Source of the DNA: Simiduia agarivorans SA1 = DSM 21679
GTDB lineage: Bacteria > Pseudomonadota > Gammaproteobacteria > Pseudomonadales > Cellvibrionaceae
Direction: 5' to 3'
Length of the DNA stretch: 64,000 bases
Assembly: GCF_000305785.2 (NCBI RefSeq)
Contig: NC_018868.3
Span: 3,022,270-3,086,269 of the forward strand
Positions 31,799-39,306 of this stretch are shown piece after piece (positions within the stretch are counted from its first letter, which is position 1; each line of letters opens with the position of its first letter). Made by a program: the position numbers and the translations under genes. The notes beneath the pieces are model-generated. The model worked only from the letters and a program-made list of their open reading frames with translations. It was not told the DNA's origin and searched no databases.

Positions 31799-32115
31799 AG
31801 ATTATCAAGAGTGTCATGTGCGCACGCATAAAGCGGCCGCTGGGGCGGCTGCCCTAAATGCCAGCCGGCCCATGCTCATGTGCTGGCACCACAAAAGCTA
31901 AAGCTGCCTCCTAGGGGAAATTTGATCGTGGAGGGCATTTGCAGTGGGGTAACCTCGCCAGTCAAAGACATTTTTGATTGTCGCTAGAGATTGTGCCCAA
32001 AGAATTTGCGCGTAGGCTATACACCTTGTCACGATGCTTACTAGGTGGTTCGGCAAAACAAACACAGATTTTGTAGTAAACTGATTTCTCCTACCCTCGC
32101 CAGAATCGTTACACA
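31799..32115. other. Intergenic stretch at the distal end of the array
   Basis: There is no convincing gene. Some inverted GC-rich segments (GCGGCCGCTGGGGCGGCTGCC) lie where an attC would be expected, but neither core is present, so this may be a decayed site. A promoter for the AEC transporter should lie near 32050-32110. Confidence 0.5.
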
Positions 32116-33081
32116 ATGGGCACAGACTACATCGCGTCTATCAGCTTTACCTTGGGTGTCATAGCGCCCATCTTCCTTATTGTGCTTGTCGGTCTCTTGC
32201 TGCGGCGCACGGGTCAGATCACCCCGGATTTTATCGCTGTTGCTTCTAAGCTGGTGTTCAATATTTGTTTGCCGCTTCTGATGTTTATCGCTATTACCGA
32301 AAGCGATGTGCAATTTGCCCAGAGTTGGCGGTTAGCGGTGTTTTCGGCTGTGTTTGCGGCTTGTTCATTTTTTGTTGCCTGGTTTGTTGCGGGCTGGGCC
32401 GGTGTTGCCCCGGTAGATCGCGGTGTGGCGGTACAAAGTGCATTCAGAAGTAACCTGGGCATTATTGGCATTGCGCTATGCGCGAATGCTTATGGCCAGG
32501 CAGGCTTGGCGGTGGGCGCGTTGATTCTGGCGGCGGTGACACCCTTGTATAACGTTTTTTCAATCTATGCGTTAACGCGTTGCTCTGACGCGGACAAGTC
32601 CATTAACTGGCTTTCGCTGACCATAAACATTGTTAAAAACCCCTTGGTGATGTCGATTTTATTGGCATTTGTCTGTGTGGCGTTGAACTGGCGACTACCT
32701 GCAATTGTGCACGACGCCGGCAGTTACCTCAGCCGGATGACGCTGCCTTTGGCGCTGCTCACCATTGGTGGCAGTTTGTCGTTAACGGCGTTGAAAGCGT
32801 CGTCGAGGCTGTCCACTGTTGTGGTGTTCAGTAAATTGGTGGTGGTGCCATTAGCGGTGGGTGCCGGTGCCTGGTGGTTTGGTTTCAGGGGTATAGAGCT
32901 GGGTTGTCTGGTGCTGATGTTTGCCAGCCCAACGGCTGCCGCCGCGTTCGTGATGGCGCGTGCCATTGGCGGCAATGCGGCGCTGGCGTCGAATACGATT
33001 GCACTGAGTACGCTGCTCAGTCTGGTTACGTTGAGCGTATACCTCTATTGGTTGGTCGCCATGGGCGCTGTTACCGGTTAG
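32116..33081 (+). CDS. AEC-family transporter (auxin efflux carrier type), 321 aa
   Basis: About ten hydrophobic segments in two halves with the family's LVFNICLPLLMF and LRRTGQITPD signatures. AEC proteins are inner-membrane secondary transporters, often for malate, malonate or other organic acids; the substrate is not determinable here. It is the first host gene past the array. Its stop overlaps the stop of the convergent carboxylesterase gene by four bases. Confidence 0.88.
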   Translation: MGTDYIASISFTLGVIAPIFLIVLVGLLLRRTGQITPDFIAVASKLVFNICLPLLMFIAITESDVQFAQSWRLAVFSAVFAACSFFVAWFVAGWAGVAPVDRGVAVQSAFRSNLGIIGIALCANAYGQAGLAVGALILAAVTPLYNVFSIYALTRCSDADKSINWLSLTINIVKNPLVMSILLAFVCVALNWRLPAIVHDAGSYLSRMTLPLALLTIGGSLSLTALKASSRLSTVVVFSKLVVVPLAVGAGAWWFGFRGIELGCLVLMFASPTAAAAFVMARAIGGNAALASNTIALSTLLSLVTLSVYLYWLVAMGAVTG

Positions 33082-33740
33082 CGGGCCGGTGCGAGCCACT
33101 GTTGTAATTGGCTGCTGATGTCCCGGATTTCTTCCAGACATACTTCATGTGCCATGGGGTAGCTGACATACGTTGGCTGTAAACCCTTGTCACTGAGCTG
33201 GCGTCGGGCGGCTATGCCCATGGCTTCCGGCACCACGTCGTCGTGAGTGCCGTGGAATATGGCTACCGGAATGTCGGCATTAGCGCCGTTGGGTTCGACG
33301 GTTGTATGGGTGGCGAAGTAGGTGGAAAGGCCCATCACGCCCGCCAAAGGCTGGGGAAATTGCAGGGCGCAATGGTAGGCCACGGCGCCACCCTGGGAGA
33401 AGCCCATGACAATTATCCGCCGGCTGTCGATGCCCTGCGCAATCTGGCTTTGGATCAGCGCCGCAATGCCATCACTGGATTGCTGAATCTGTTGTTGGTC
33501 AATCTTGCGTTCAAAATCCATGGCCAGAATGTCGTACCAGGCGGGCATCACGTAGCCGCCGTTAATCGTCACCGGCCGGCTGGGCGCATGGGGAAACAAA
33601 AACCGCACGGCCAGATCTTGTGGCAGCTGCAGGTGCGGCACAATGGGCTCAAAGTCATGGCCCGAGGCGCCGAGGCCGTGCAGCCAGATGACGGCGGCGG
33701 TGGGGTTGGGACCGGTTTCAACGACGAGGGGCTTATTCAT
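33078..33740 (-). CDS. Carboxylesterase/phospholipase, alpha/beta hydrolase, 220 aa
   Basis: WLHGLGASGHDFEPIVPHL is the family's oxyanion region and MGFSQGGAVAYH the nucleophile elbow (GFSQG). An Asp (HGTHDDVVP) and a His (MAHEV) complete the triad. Members hydrolyse short acyl esters or lysophospholipids in the cytoplasm. The ATG at 33740 gives the usual family start MNKPLVVE. It is divergent from rlmG. Confidence 0.9.
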   Translation of the reverse strand: MNKPLVVETGPNPTAAVIWLHGLGASGHDFEPIVPHLQLPQDLAVRFLFPHAPSRPVTINGGYVMPAWYDILAMDFERKIDQQQIQQSSDGIAALIQSQIAQGIDSRRIIVMGFSQGGAVAYHCALQFPQPLAGVMGLSTYFATHTTVEPNGANADIPVAIFHGTHDDVVPEAMGIAARRQLSDKGLQPTYVSYPMAHEVCLEEIRDISSQLQQWLAPAR

Positions 33741-33766
33741 ATATACTGCGCTTGTTTTACTGCTGG

Positions 33767-34909
33767 ATGGCGTTTGTGTCACATCATACTCAATTTACCA
33801 GTGCATTTGGCGGCTTATCCCTGTTCCGCTACAGCCGCAGCCGGACCCGTACAGAGGCTAACCTGCAAGCGTGGGATGCGGCCGATACGCTGCTGTTGGC
33901 GCATCTGGCCAAGCAATCCACCTTGGGGCGGGTATTGGTGCTGAATGACAGCAGCGGTGCCTTGGTGTGCGCATTAGCCCAGAGCGGCCGCGCAGAGGCC
34001 ATTACCAGCGCGGGGGATTCCTGGGTGGCACAGCGCGCGGCAGAGGAAAATCTGGCGCGCAACGGCCTGACCGGCGTGAACTTTTGCTCAAGTATCGATC
34101 TGCCCGATGGCCCGGTGGATACATTGTTGATCAAATTGCCCAAGGCGCTGCGTTTGTTGGCGGATCAACTGTGTCGTTATCGCGCCCTGTTACATCAAAA
34201 CACGCAAGTGATATTTGCCGGTATGGTCAAGCATATGAGTGCGGGCCACTTCACTACCATTGAATCGTTACTCGGCCCCACCACCACGTCACTGGCAGAG
34301 AAAAAAGCGCGGCTGATTTTTGCCCCGGTGGCGTTGCCTGCATCGCCGTTACCTGCGCCTGTGCAATACCAGTACCAGGGCCTGCCACTTATCGCCCTGG
34401 CCAATGTATTCAGTGGCGAATCACTGGACATTGGCGCACGCTGCCTGCTCAAACATTTTCCCGAACAGTTGCCGGGACCACGGGTGGCAGACCTGGGCTG
34501 TGGCAATGGCATTCTGGGTTTGTGGGCGGCAAAAAAACTTCCAGACGCGCGCGTGGATTTTTATGACGAATCCATGATGGCGGTTGCCAGTGCAGAACAG
34601 AATGCCGCGGCCTGGGGGCTGGCAGATCGCTGCCGCGCCATTTGTGGCGACGGCATGGCACTGGCGGAAGACGAGACCTACGATGTGATTCTGTGCAATC
34701 CGCCGTTTCATCAACAACAGGTGGTGGGGGATTTTATTGCCCGGCAGATGTTCCATGACGCGCGCCGCTGCTTGCGGGCGGGCGGCGAGCTGTGGGTGGT
34801 GGCCAACCGGCACATGAACTATCACCAAAGCCTGAAGCGGTTGTTCGGCGATTGCACTACCCGCAGCGACGACACGAAGTTTGTGGTGCTGACCTCGGTA
34901 AAAGCGTGA
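33767..34909 (+). CDS. rlmG: 23S rRNA (guanine-1835-N2) methyltransferase, 380 aa
   Basis: A duplicated Rossmann-type methyltransferase. The C-terminal active half has VADLGCGNGILGLWAA for S-adenosylmethionine and the NPPF catalytic motif (ILCNPPFHQQQVVGDF). The end VANRHMNYHQSLKRLFG is typical of RlmG. It modifies G1835 in 23S rRNA. The ATG at 33767 is the best start; a TTG upstream and a GTG nine bases later are alternatives. Its stop overlaps the next ATG (GTGATGG). Confidence 0.9.
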   Translation: MAFVSHHTQFTSAFGGLSLFRYSRSRTRTEANLQAWDAADTLLLAHLAKQSTLGRVLVLNDSSGALVCALAQSGRAEAITSAGDSWVAQRAAEENLARNGLTGVNFCSSIDLPDGPVDTLLIKLPKALRLLADQLCRYRALLHQNTQVIFAGMVKHMSAGHFTTIESLLGPTTTSLAEKKARLIFAPVALPASPLPAPVQYQYQGLPLIALANVFSGESLDIGARCLLKHFPEQLPGPRVADLGCGNGILGLWAAKKLPDARVDFYDESMMAVASAEQNAAAWGLADRCRAICGDGMALAEDETYDVILCNPPFHQQQVVGDFIARQMFHDARRCLRAGGELWVVANRHMNYHQSLKRLFGDCTTRSDDTKFVVLTSVKA

Positions 34910-35613
34910 TGGCGTGTCCCAAGTGCCATTATCAGCGTAAACCCACCGATCAGGGACATCCGGATCTTTGCCCGGCCTGCGGCATTGCGATCAATAAGTG
35001 GCGCCCGGCGGATGAGCCAGAAACCGCTGTGCGCACGGTTGAGGCGCGGCCGGGTCTGGTCGAAACACTGTTAGTGCCAGCCCGCGACGGATTTTTGTGG
35101 CCACGTGCGGGCTTGTGGCTGGCGTTACTCTTGTGGACCGGTTGGTTTGCAATGCACGGCATCGATTGGGAAGTGATTGGTGGTTCCTTCATGCATAACA
35201 TCAATCTGCCGTTTCACGAATTCGGCCACGTTGCGTTTTCGCCCTTTGGCCGGTTTATGGCGATACTGGGTGGCAGCCTGTTCCAGCTGATATTGCCCTT
35301 GGGGCTGGCGGCGGCGTTTGTGTTGCAGCAGCACAATAATTTCGCCGGCAGTGTATGTTGCTGGTGGTGTGGCCAGAGTTTTGTGGATCTGGCGCCGTAT
35401 ATTCAGGATGCGCCATACCGGGCGTTGCCCTTGGTGGCGGGTATGGGCGAAGAGGCGCACGACTGGGGCAATTTATTGACCATGACCCATAGTTTGCATT
35501 GGGCGAAGCCCCTGGCAAACATCAGCTTTTTTGTCGGGTTAGTTTTGATGGGATTGGCGCTTTACTGGGGCTACCAGTTATTGCGTAAACAAAAACAAGC
35601 GGAGGCTGTATGA
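34909..35613 (+). CDS. Zinc-ribbon membrane protein with HEFGH motif, 234 aa
   Basis: The N-terminus has a zinc ribbon (CPKCHYQRKP ... CPACG, about residues 3-24). Five or so membrane helices follow from about residue 65. FHEFGHV at about residue 102 is an HExxH-type metal site as in M50-like membrane peptidases, but the second metal ligand region is not obvious. It may be a site-2-protease-like or metal-binding protein. The ATG overlaps the rlmG stop, and its end overlaps the MAPEG gene by four bases. Confidence 0.72.
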   Translation: MACPKCHYQRKPTDQGHPDLCPACGIAINKWRPADEPETAVRTVEARPGLVETLLVPARDGFLWPRAGLWLALLLWTGWFAMHGIDWEVIGGSFMHNINLPFHEFGHVAFSPFGRFMAILGGSLFQLILPLGLAAAFVLQQHNNFAGSVCCWWCGQSFVDLAPYIQDAPYRALPLVAGMGEEAHDWGNLLTMTHSLHWAKPLANISFFVGLVLMGLALYWGYQLLRKQKQAEAV

Positions 35614-35996
35614 GTATTGCAATCGGGTGTTTGATTCTGGCGGCGGCATTGATTTATATCGCCAAAATTCCGGTGGCGGTAGCCATGGCCAAACTCGATG
35701 GTCGCTACGATAATCACCATCCCCGGGCGCAACAAGCCCGGCTTACGGGATTTGGCGCACGGGCGCTGGCGGCTCACCAGAATGCCATTGAAGCGTTTCC
35801 ACTGTTTGCGGCCGGGGTCCTGGCCGCACTCTGGGCGGGGGCGGCACTGGAAACAGTGAACACCTTGTGTATCGTGTTCATCGTCGCACGGGTGATTTAT
35901 ATGGTGTTGTACTGGATGGACCTGGACAAGCTCCGGTCCACGGTCTGGTTCGTGGGGTTAATTGCGAGCTTCTGGCTTATGGCGTTAGCGGTCTGA
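35610..35996 (+). CDS. MAPEG-family membrane protein, 128 aa
   Basis: Four membrane helices with the MAPEG pattern: a first helix ending in a polar loop (KLDGRYDNHHPRAQQARLTG), then RALAAHQNAIEAFPLFAAGV. MAPEG proteins include glutathione-dependent enzymes of eicosanoid metabolism, and bacterial forms are mostly uncharacterised. Start overlaps the preceding gene by four bases, implying coupling. Confidence 0.85.
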   Translation: MSIAIGCLILAAALIYIAKIPVAVAMAKLDGRYDNHHPRAQQARLTGFGARALAAHQNAIEAFPLFAAGVLAALWAGAALETVNTLCIVFIVARVIYMVLYWMDLDKLRSTVWFVGLIASFWLMALAV

Positions 35997-36026
35997 GTCA
36001 CAAGAAACGCGGAAATAGAGGGCACT

Positions 36027-36560
36027 ATGGCATCGTTGCAGGAACAATTGCTGAAAGCAGGCTTGGCCGACAAAAAGAAGGCCAAGGAAATTAACAAGCA
36101 AAAACGCAAAGACAAACAGGTCGCACGGCGCAGTACCGACGCGCCTGTGGACGAGATAAAAGCGGCGGCAGAAGCGGCGCGTTTGCAAAAAGTCGAGAAA
36201 GACCGGGCGCTCAATGCCGAGCGGGACGCACTGGCACAGGAAAAGGCCATCGCGGCACAAATCCGGCAATTGATTGTTACCAATCGTCAGTCCAAGAAAG
36301 GCGGCGAGCTGGCATACAACTTTACCCACGGCAAAAAGATCAAAAAAATCTACGTTACGGAAGAATTGCAAAAACACCTGATTGCCGGACGGCTGGTGAT
36401 TGCCATGCTGGACGAGCAGGCGGAAATCGTGCCGCGGGTGATCGGCGAAAAAATTGCCGAACGCAATGCCGACCTGGTGATTTTACCCGCGCAGGCTGCC
36501 GAGGTGCAGGAAGATGATCCCTATGCGGATTATCAGATCCCGGACGATCTGATGTGGTAA
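36027..36560 (+). CDS. DUF2058 (YaiL-type) protein, 177 aa
   Basis: The start MASLQEQLLKAGLADKKKAK, a long basic helical region and FTHGKKIKKIYVTEELQKHL are diagnostic for DUF2058/YaiL, a nucleic-acid-associated protein of gammaproteobacteria with unknown role. No signal or membrane segment. Length typical. Confidence 0.88.
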   Translation: MASLQEQLLKAGLADKKKAKEINKQKRKDKQVARRSTDAPVDEIKAAAEAARLQKVEKDRALNAERDALAQEKAIAAQIRQLIVTNRQSKKGGELAYNFTHGKKIKKIYVTEELQKHLIAGRLVIAMLDEQAEIVPRVIGEKIAERNADLVILPAQAAEVQEDDPYADYQIPDDLMW

Positions 36561-36565
36561 AGCTG

Positions 36566-36937
36566 TCAGCAGTGCTGGTCCAGTAAAAGGGTGTTGCCGT
36601 CCGGGTCTGTCAACGTGAGGCTGGCCGGCCCCTGCGAGTTGGGATCGACTTCCGAATCCAGCGCAATGCCCGCCGCTTTCAGTGCGGCCTGAATGTCCCG
36701 TATATCGGGGGCGTCCGGATTTTCCGTGCAGTCCTGATGCCAGCGTGGGTTGAAGGTGAGTATGTTGTTGTCGAACATGCCCTGAAACAGGCCAATCACG
36801 TGCTGGCCATTCTTCATAATCAGCCAGTTTTGCGCGATGTCGCCAGCGATCTCGTTAAAACCCAATGCCGAGTAAAACTGCCTGGAGGCGTGAATATCTT
36901 TGACCGCCAGGCTGACAGAAAATGCGCCTAAATCCAT
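36566..36937 (-). CDS. VOC-family (glyoxalase-like) protein, 123 aa
   Basis: One vicinal-oxygen-chelate domain: SVAVKDIHASRQF-like beginning (here SLAVKDIHASRQFYSALGF) and ending DPDGNTLLLDQ, with the usual paired strand-helix modules. Metal ligands and substrate cannot be assigned. It converges with the DUF2058 gene and is followed on the same strand by a lipoprotein gene. Confidence 0.83.
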   Translation of the reverse strand: MDLGAFSVSLAVKDIHASRQFYSALGFNEIAGDIAQNWLIMKNGQHVIGLFQGMFDNNILTFNPRWHQDCTENPDAPDIRDIQAALKAAGIALDSEVDPNSQGPASLTLTDPDGNTLLLDQHC

Positions 36938-36969
36938 CGTGGTTCTCCTCCTGATTAGCGAAAGGCGCC

Positions 36970-37686
36970 TCAGCGCCCTTGGTGTTCTTTAACGATACCC
37001 TGCCAGGTTTTTTCGATAGCCGGTACCAGGTCCTCGAACGCGGCGCGTTCGGTGATGACCCGCATGTCATCCACGGCATCGGTGGTGCTCCAGACACTGG
37101 CAGCTTTGCTTTCTTTGGCAGTTGCTTCGGCAATGCCATAGAGAAATTCTGTGCGCACATCGAACAATGCCGCGGTGGCGGTGGTTGTCACCGATACGTC
37201 TTTGTTTTTCAGAAAGCCAAGGGCAATAGTATTGAGTGGCGCAAATTTTTGTTCGCCAGCGTGGAAGCTGGTATCAAAGGTATATATTAGCAGCACATCC
37301 GCGCGCAGGCGGGCGGCGGCCTGGCGGAGATCCTTGATGGAGTCCAGCCGGGTGGGCAGTAAAATCTGGTTGATCGGTGCCACGCCGCGCACGCCGGGCA
37401 TTTGGTTCAGGCGCTCGATATCCGTTTCGGACTCTGCTTCCCGCGTGGTCATGACGCTGTAGCGGCCGTGACCGTAGCTGGCTTGTTTGTAATTCTGGTA
37501 GCCGGTGGCCTGAATGCGTGCAATGGCGATGTTGGCGGGGAAATTGGCGGCGGGTTGTTTTGACATCACTTCATTGATGTCATTGTCGGCCAGCTCGTTG
37601 AGCGGCGCACTGCCGCCGGGGGTGGTGTAAGACGCGCAGCCGGCCAGACCCGCGAGCACTAACAGACTGAGAAACAAAGCTTTCAT
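36970..37686 (-). CDS. Lipoprotein, 238 aa
   Basis: Signal MKALFLSLLVLAGLAGC with lipobox LAGC. The mature part holds an alpha/beta domain (ADVLLIYTFDTSFHAGEQKF; GFLKNKDVSVTTTATAALFDV), a layout seen in lipoproteins of unknown function in Cellvibrio-like bacteria. The ATG at 37686 is chosen because it gives the lipoprotein signal. The gene lies 32 bases upstream of the VOC gene. Confidence 0.8.
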   Translation of the reverse strand: MKALFLSLLVLAGLAGCASYTTPGGSAPLNELADNDINEVMSKQPAANFPANIAIARIQATGYQNYKQASYGHGRYSVMTTREAESETDIERLNQMPGVRGVAPINQILLPTRLDSIKDLRQAAARLRADVLLIYTFDTSFHAGEQKFAPLNTIALGFLKNKDVSVTTTATAALFDVRTEFLYGIAEATAKESKAASVWSTTDAVDDMRVITERAAFEDLVPAIEKTWQGIVKEHQGR

Positions 37687-37855
37687 TGCGTGGTTCCTTG
37701 AGCAATAGACGGCCTGCCAGAGTCTACACCCACTTGGCGGGTGCTCCAACCAAGGGGACAAATTGTCGTAAGTGTTGTGACACATCAGGTATTGGCCGCA
37801 CGGGGCGTTATAATCGGCGTTTGTCTTCAACGCCTTGGTCAGGCAGGTGGAATTG

Positions 37856-38425
37856 ATGAAGTCCGAATCGGAAATGATCGCTGCGGTGACACAGTGGGTA
37901 GAGGACGTGGTCATTGGCCTCAACCTGTGCCCGTTTGCACGCAAGCCCCAGCGGGCGGGCCTGGTGCGCTATCAGGTGTCGGGCGCCCGGGACGAAGAAG
38001 CACTTCTGGCCGACATGGCCTACGAGTGCGGATTACTCGCCGAACTGCCGGCCAGTGAACTCGAAACCACCCTGATCATTGTGCCCGGATGCCTGGCGGC
38101 GTTTGAGGACTACAACCAGTTTCTGGATCTGGCCGAGGCGCTGATTGCGCATTTGGGTTATACCGGTGAATTTCAGTTGGCGAGCTTTCACCCGGATTAC
38201 CAGTTCGCCGGCACCGAGCCCGGGGATGCGGAAAATCTCACCAATCGCGCGCCCTATCCGGTATTGCACCTGATTCGGGAAGCGTCGATTGAGAAAGTCC
38301 TGGCGCACTATCCGGATCCTGAAGCCATACCCGAACACAATATCCGGCGCGTGTCCGCGCTGAGCGCAGACGAACGCGCGCGGCTCTTTCCGTATTTATT
38401 CGGTGGCCATTTGTCGGGTGGATAG
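37856..38425 (+). CDS. DUF1415-family protein, 189 aa
   Basis: WVEDVVIGLNLCPFARKP near the start and FHPDYQFAGTEP and NRAPYPVLHLIREAS later are the DUF1415 signature. Function unknown; soluble. An AGGTGGAATTG site precedes the ATG. Confidence 0.88.
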   Translation: MKSESEMIAAVTQWVEDVVIGLNLCPFARKPQRAGLVRYQVSGARDEEALLADMAYECGLLAELPASELETTLIIVPGCLAAFEDYNQFLDLAEALIAHLGYTGEFQLASFHPDYQFAGTEPGDAENLTNRAPYPVLHLIREASIEKVLAHYPDPEAIPEHNIRRVSALSADERARLFPYLFGGHLSGG

Positions 38426-38512
38426 CCGGCATTGAGACGCGCTGGCTGCAATGTGTATTCAAGCCGGTAAAGTAGGGCCATTGCTATTGCCTGAACCCTG
38501 GAGGATGTGAAC

Positions 38513-38896
38513 ATGACAGATCGGTTAACGCGGGGCGAAGCCATTCGCCGGCAAGTCATGGGGGACGCGCATGTAGATCGTTCGCTTAACAAGGTGTCGG
38601 ACTTTGACCGCGATCTTCAACGCTACGTGATGGAGTCCGCCTGGGGCAGTGTCTGGGATCGCGACAGCGCGGTGTTGCCGCGCAAGACGCGTAGCCTGAT
38701 GACTCTGAGTATGTTGATTGCGCTGCGCGCTACTGAAGAATTGAAGGGGCATGTGCGGGGCGCAATTAACAACGGTTGCTCCGAAGCGGAAATCCGCGAA
38801 GTCATTTTGCATTCGGCGGCCTACTGTGGTTGTCCCGCAGCGTTGGCGGCGAGCAGGGCGGCCGCGGAGGTGTTGGCCGAGCTGAAGTCAGCCTGA
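38513..38896 (+). CDS. Carboxymuconolactone decarboxylase-family protein, 127 aa
   Basis: A CMD fold with ELKGHVRGAINNGCSEAEIR and the redox-type segment HSAAYCGCPAAL. It looks like the gamma-carboxymuconolactone decarboxylase (PcaC) subfamily, but no protocatechuate-pathway neighbours are present, so the substrate is open. GGAGGATGT precedes the ATG. Confidence 0.85.
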   Translation: MTDRLTRGEAIRRQVMGDAHVDRSLNKVSDFDRDLQRYVMESAWGSVWDRDSAVLPRKTRSLMTLSMLIALRATEELKGHVRGAINNGCSEAEIREVILHSAAYCGCPAALAASRAAAEVLAELKSA

Positions 38897-38941
38897 CCCG
38901 GTCAGGCGAGGGGGCCGCGTTGCGCCCCCTGTGTCTCAATA

Positions 38942-39271
38942 TCAGTTGCCGTCGGCACCTTCAACGGGGCCTTCTTCCTCGGCCGCCTGTGAAGCGGCAG
39001 CGCCTTCATACGTGCAATCCCAGCCCCAACCGCGCAGTTTGTCGGCAAAGCTATCGGCCTGGGCTTCACAGTAGCCGGCTTCATTCTGGGCCCGCCACAA
39101 GGTCTCTGAGCTGCCTTCCTTGGTGTACACCACTTCACAGGGGACTACCTGCCCCGGTGTGGTGTAAACCACGGCTACGCTGCGCTCATTGCCACCATTG
39201 GTGCAGGTGTAGTTGTTGGCCAGGGCGCTGGAGGCCAATCCCATCATGATCAGTGCGCTGATTGTTTTCAT
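38942..39271 (-). CDS. Small secreted protein, 109 aa
   Basis: Signal peptide MKTISALIMMGLASSALA, then a domain with four cysteines (YTCTNGG, VPCEV, GYCEAQ, WDCTYEG) likely forming two disulfides, and an acidic tail. Function unknown. It lies 35 bases after the patatin-like gene on the same strand and may be the last gene of that cluster. Confidence 0.75.
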   Translation of the reverse strand: MKTISALIMMGLASSALANNYTCTNGGNERSVAVVYTTPGQVVPCEVVYTKEGSSETLWRAQNEAGYCEAQADSFADKLRGWGWDCTYEGAAASQAAEEEGPVEGADGN

Positions 39272-39306
39272 AGTGATGTCCTTGGTGTTGTTGCAGGTTC
39301 TGAGCC

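Larger units (their letters stand above)
9927..31800. mobile_element. Chromosomal integron: intI, attI and about 35 gene cassettes
   Basis: An integron integrase gene on the minus strand is followed by an array in which each short plus-strand gene ends in an imperfect inverted repeat. These repeats start with a RYYYAAC core and end with a GTTRRRY core. I count 34 such attC sites and 35 cassettes (C1-C35). Cassettes are 320-860 bp apart from those carrying insertion sequences. Gene density, attC diversity and AT-rich coding regions are those of a sedentary integron. One five-cassette block is duplicated and three IS3-family elements have entered the array. Confidence 0.95.

Noticed and set aside
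11245..31800. Regularly spaced inverted repeats suggesting a CRISPR array
   Set aside because: Repeats are 55-115 bp, differ among themselves, fold with RYYYAAC/GTTRRRY ends and are separated by genes of 80-255 codons; no cas genes.
31898..32116. Minus-strand 72-codon ORF past the array
   Set aside because: No ribosome site or recognisable protein; it overlaps the probable promoter of the AEC transporter.
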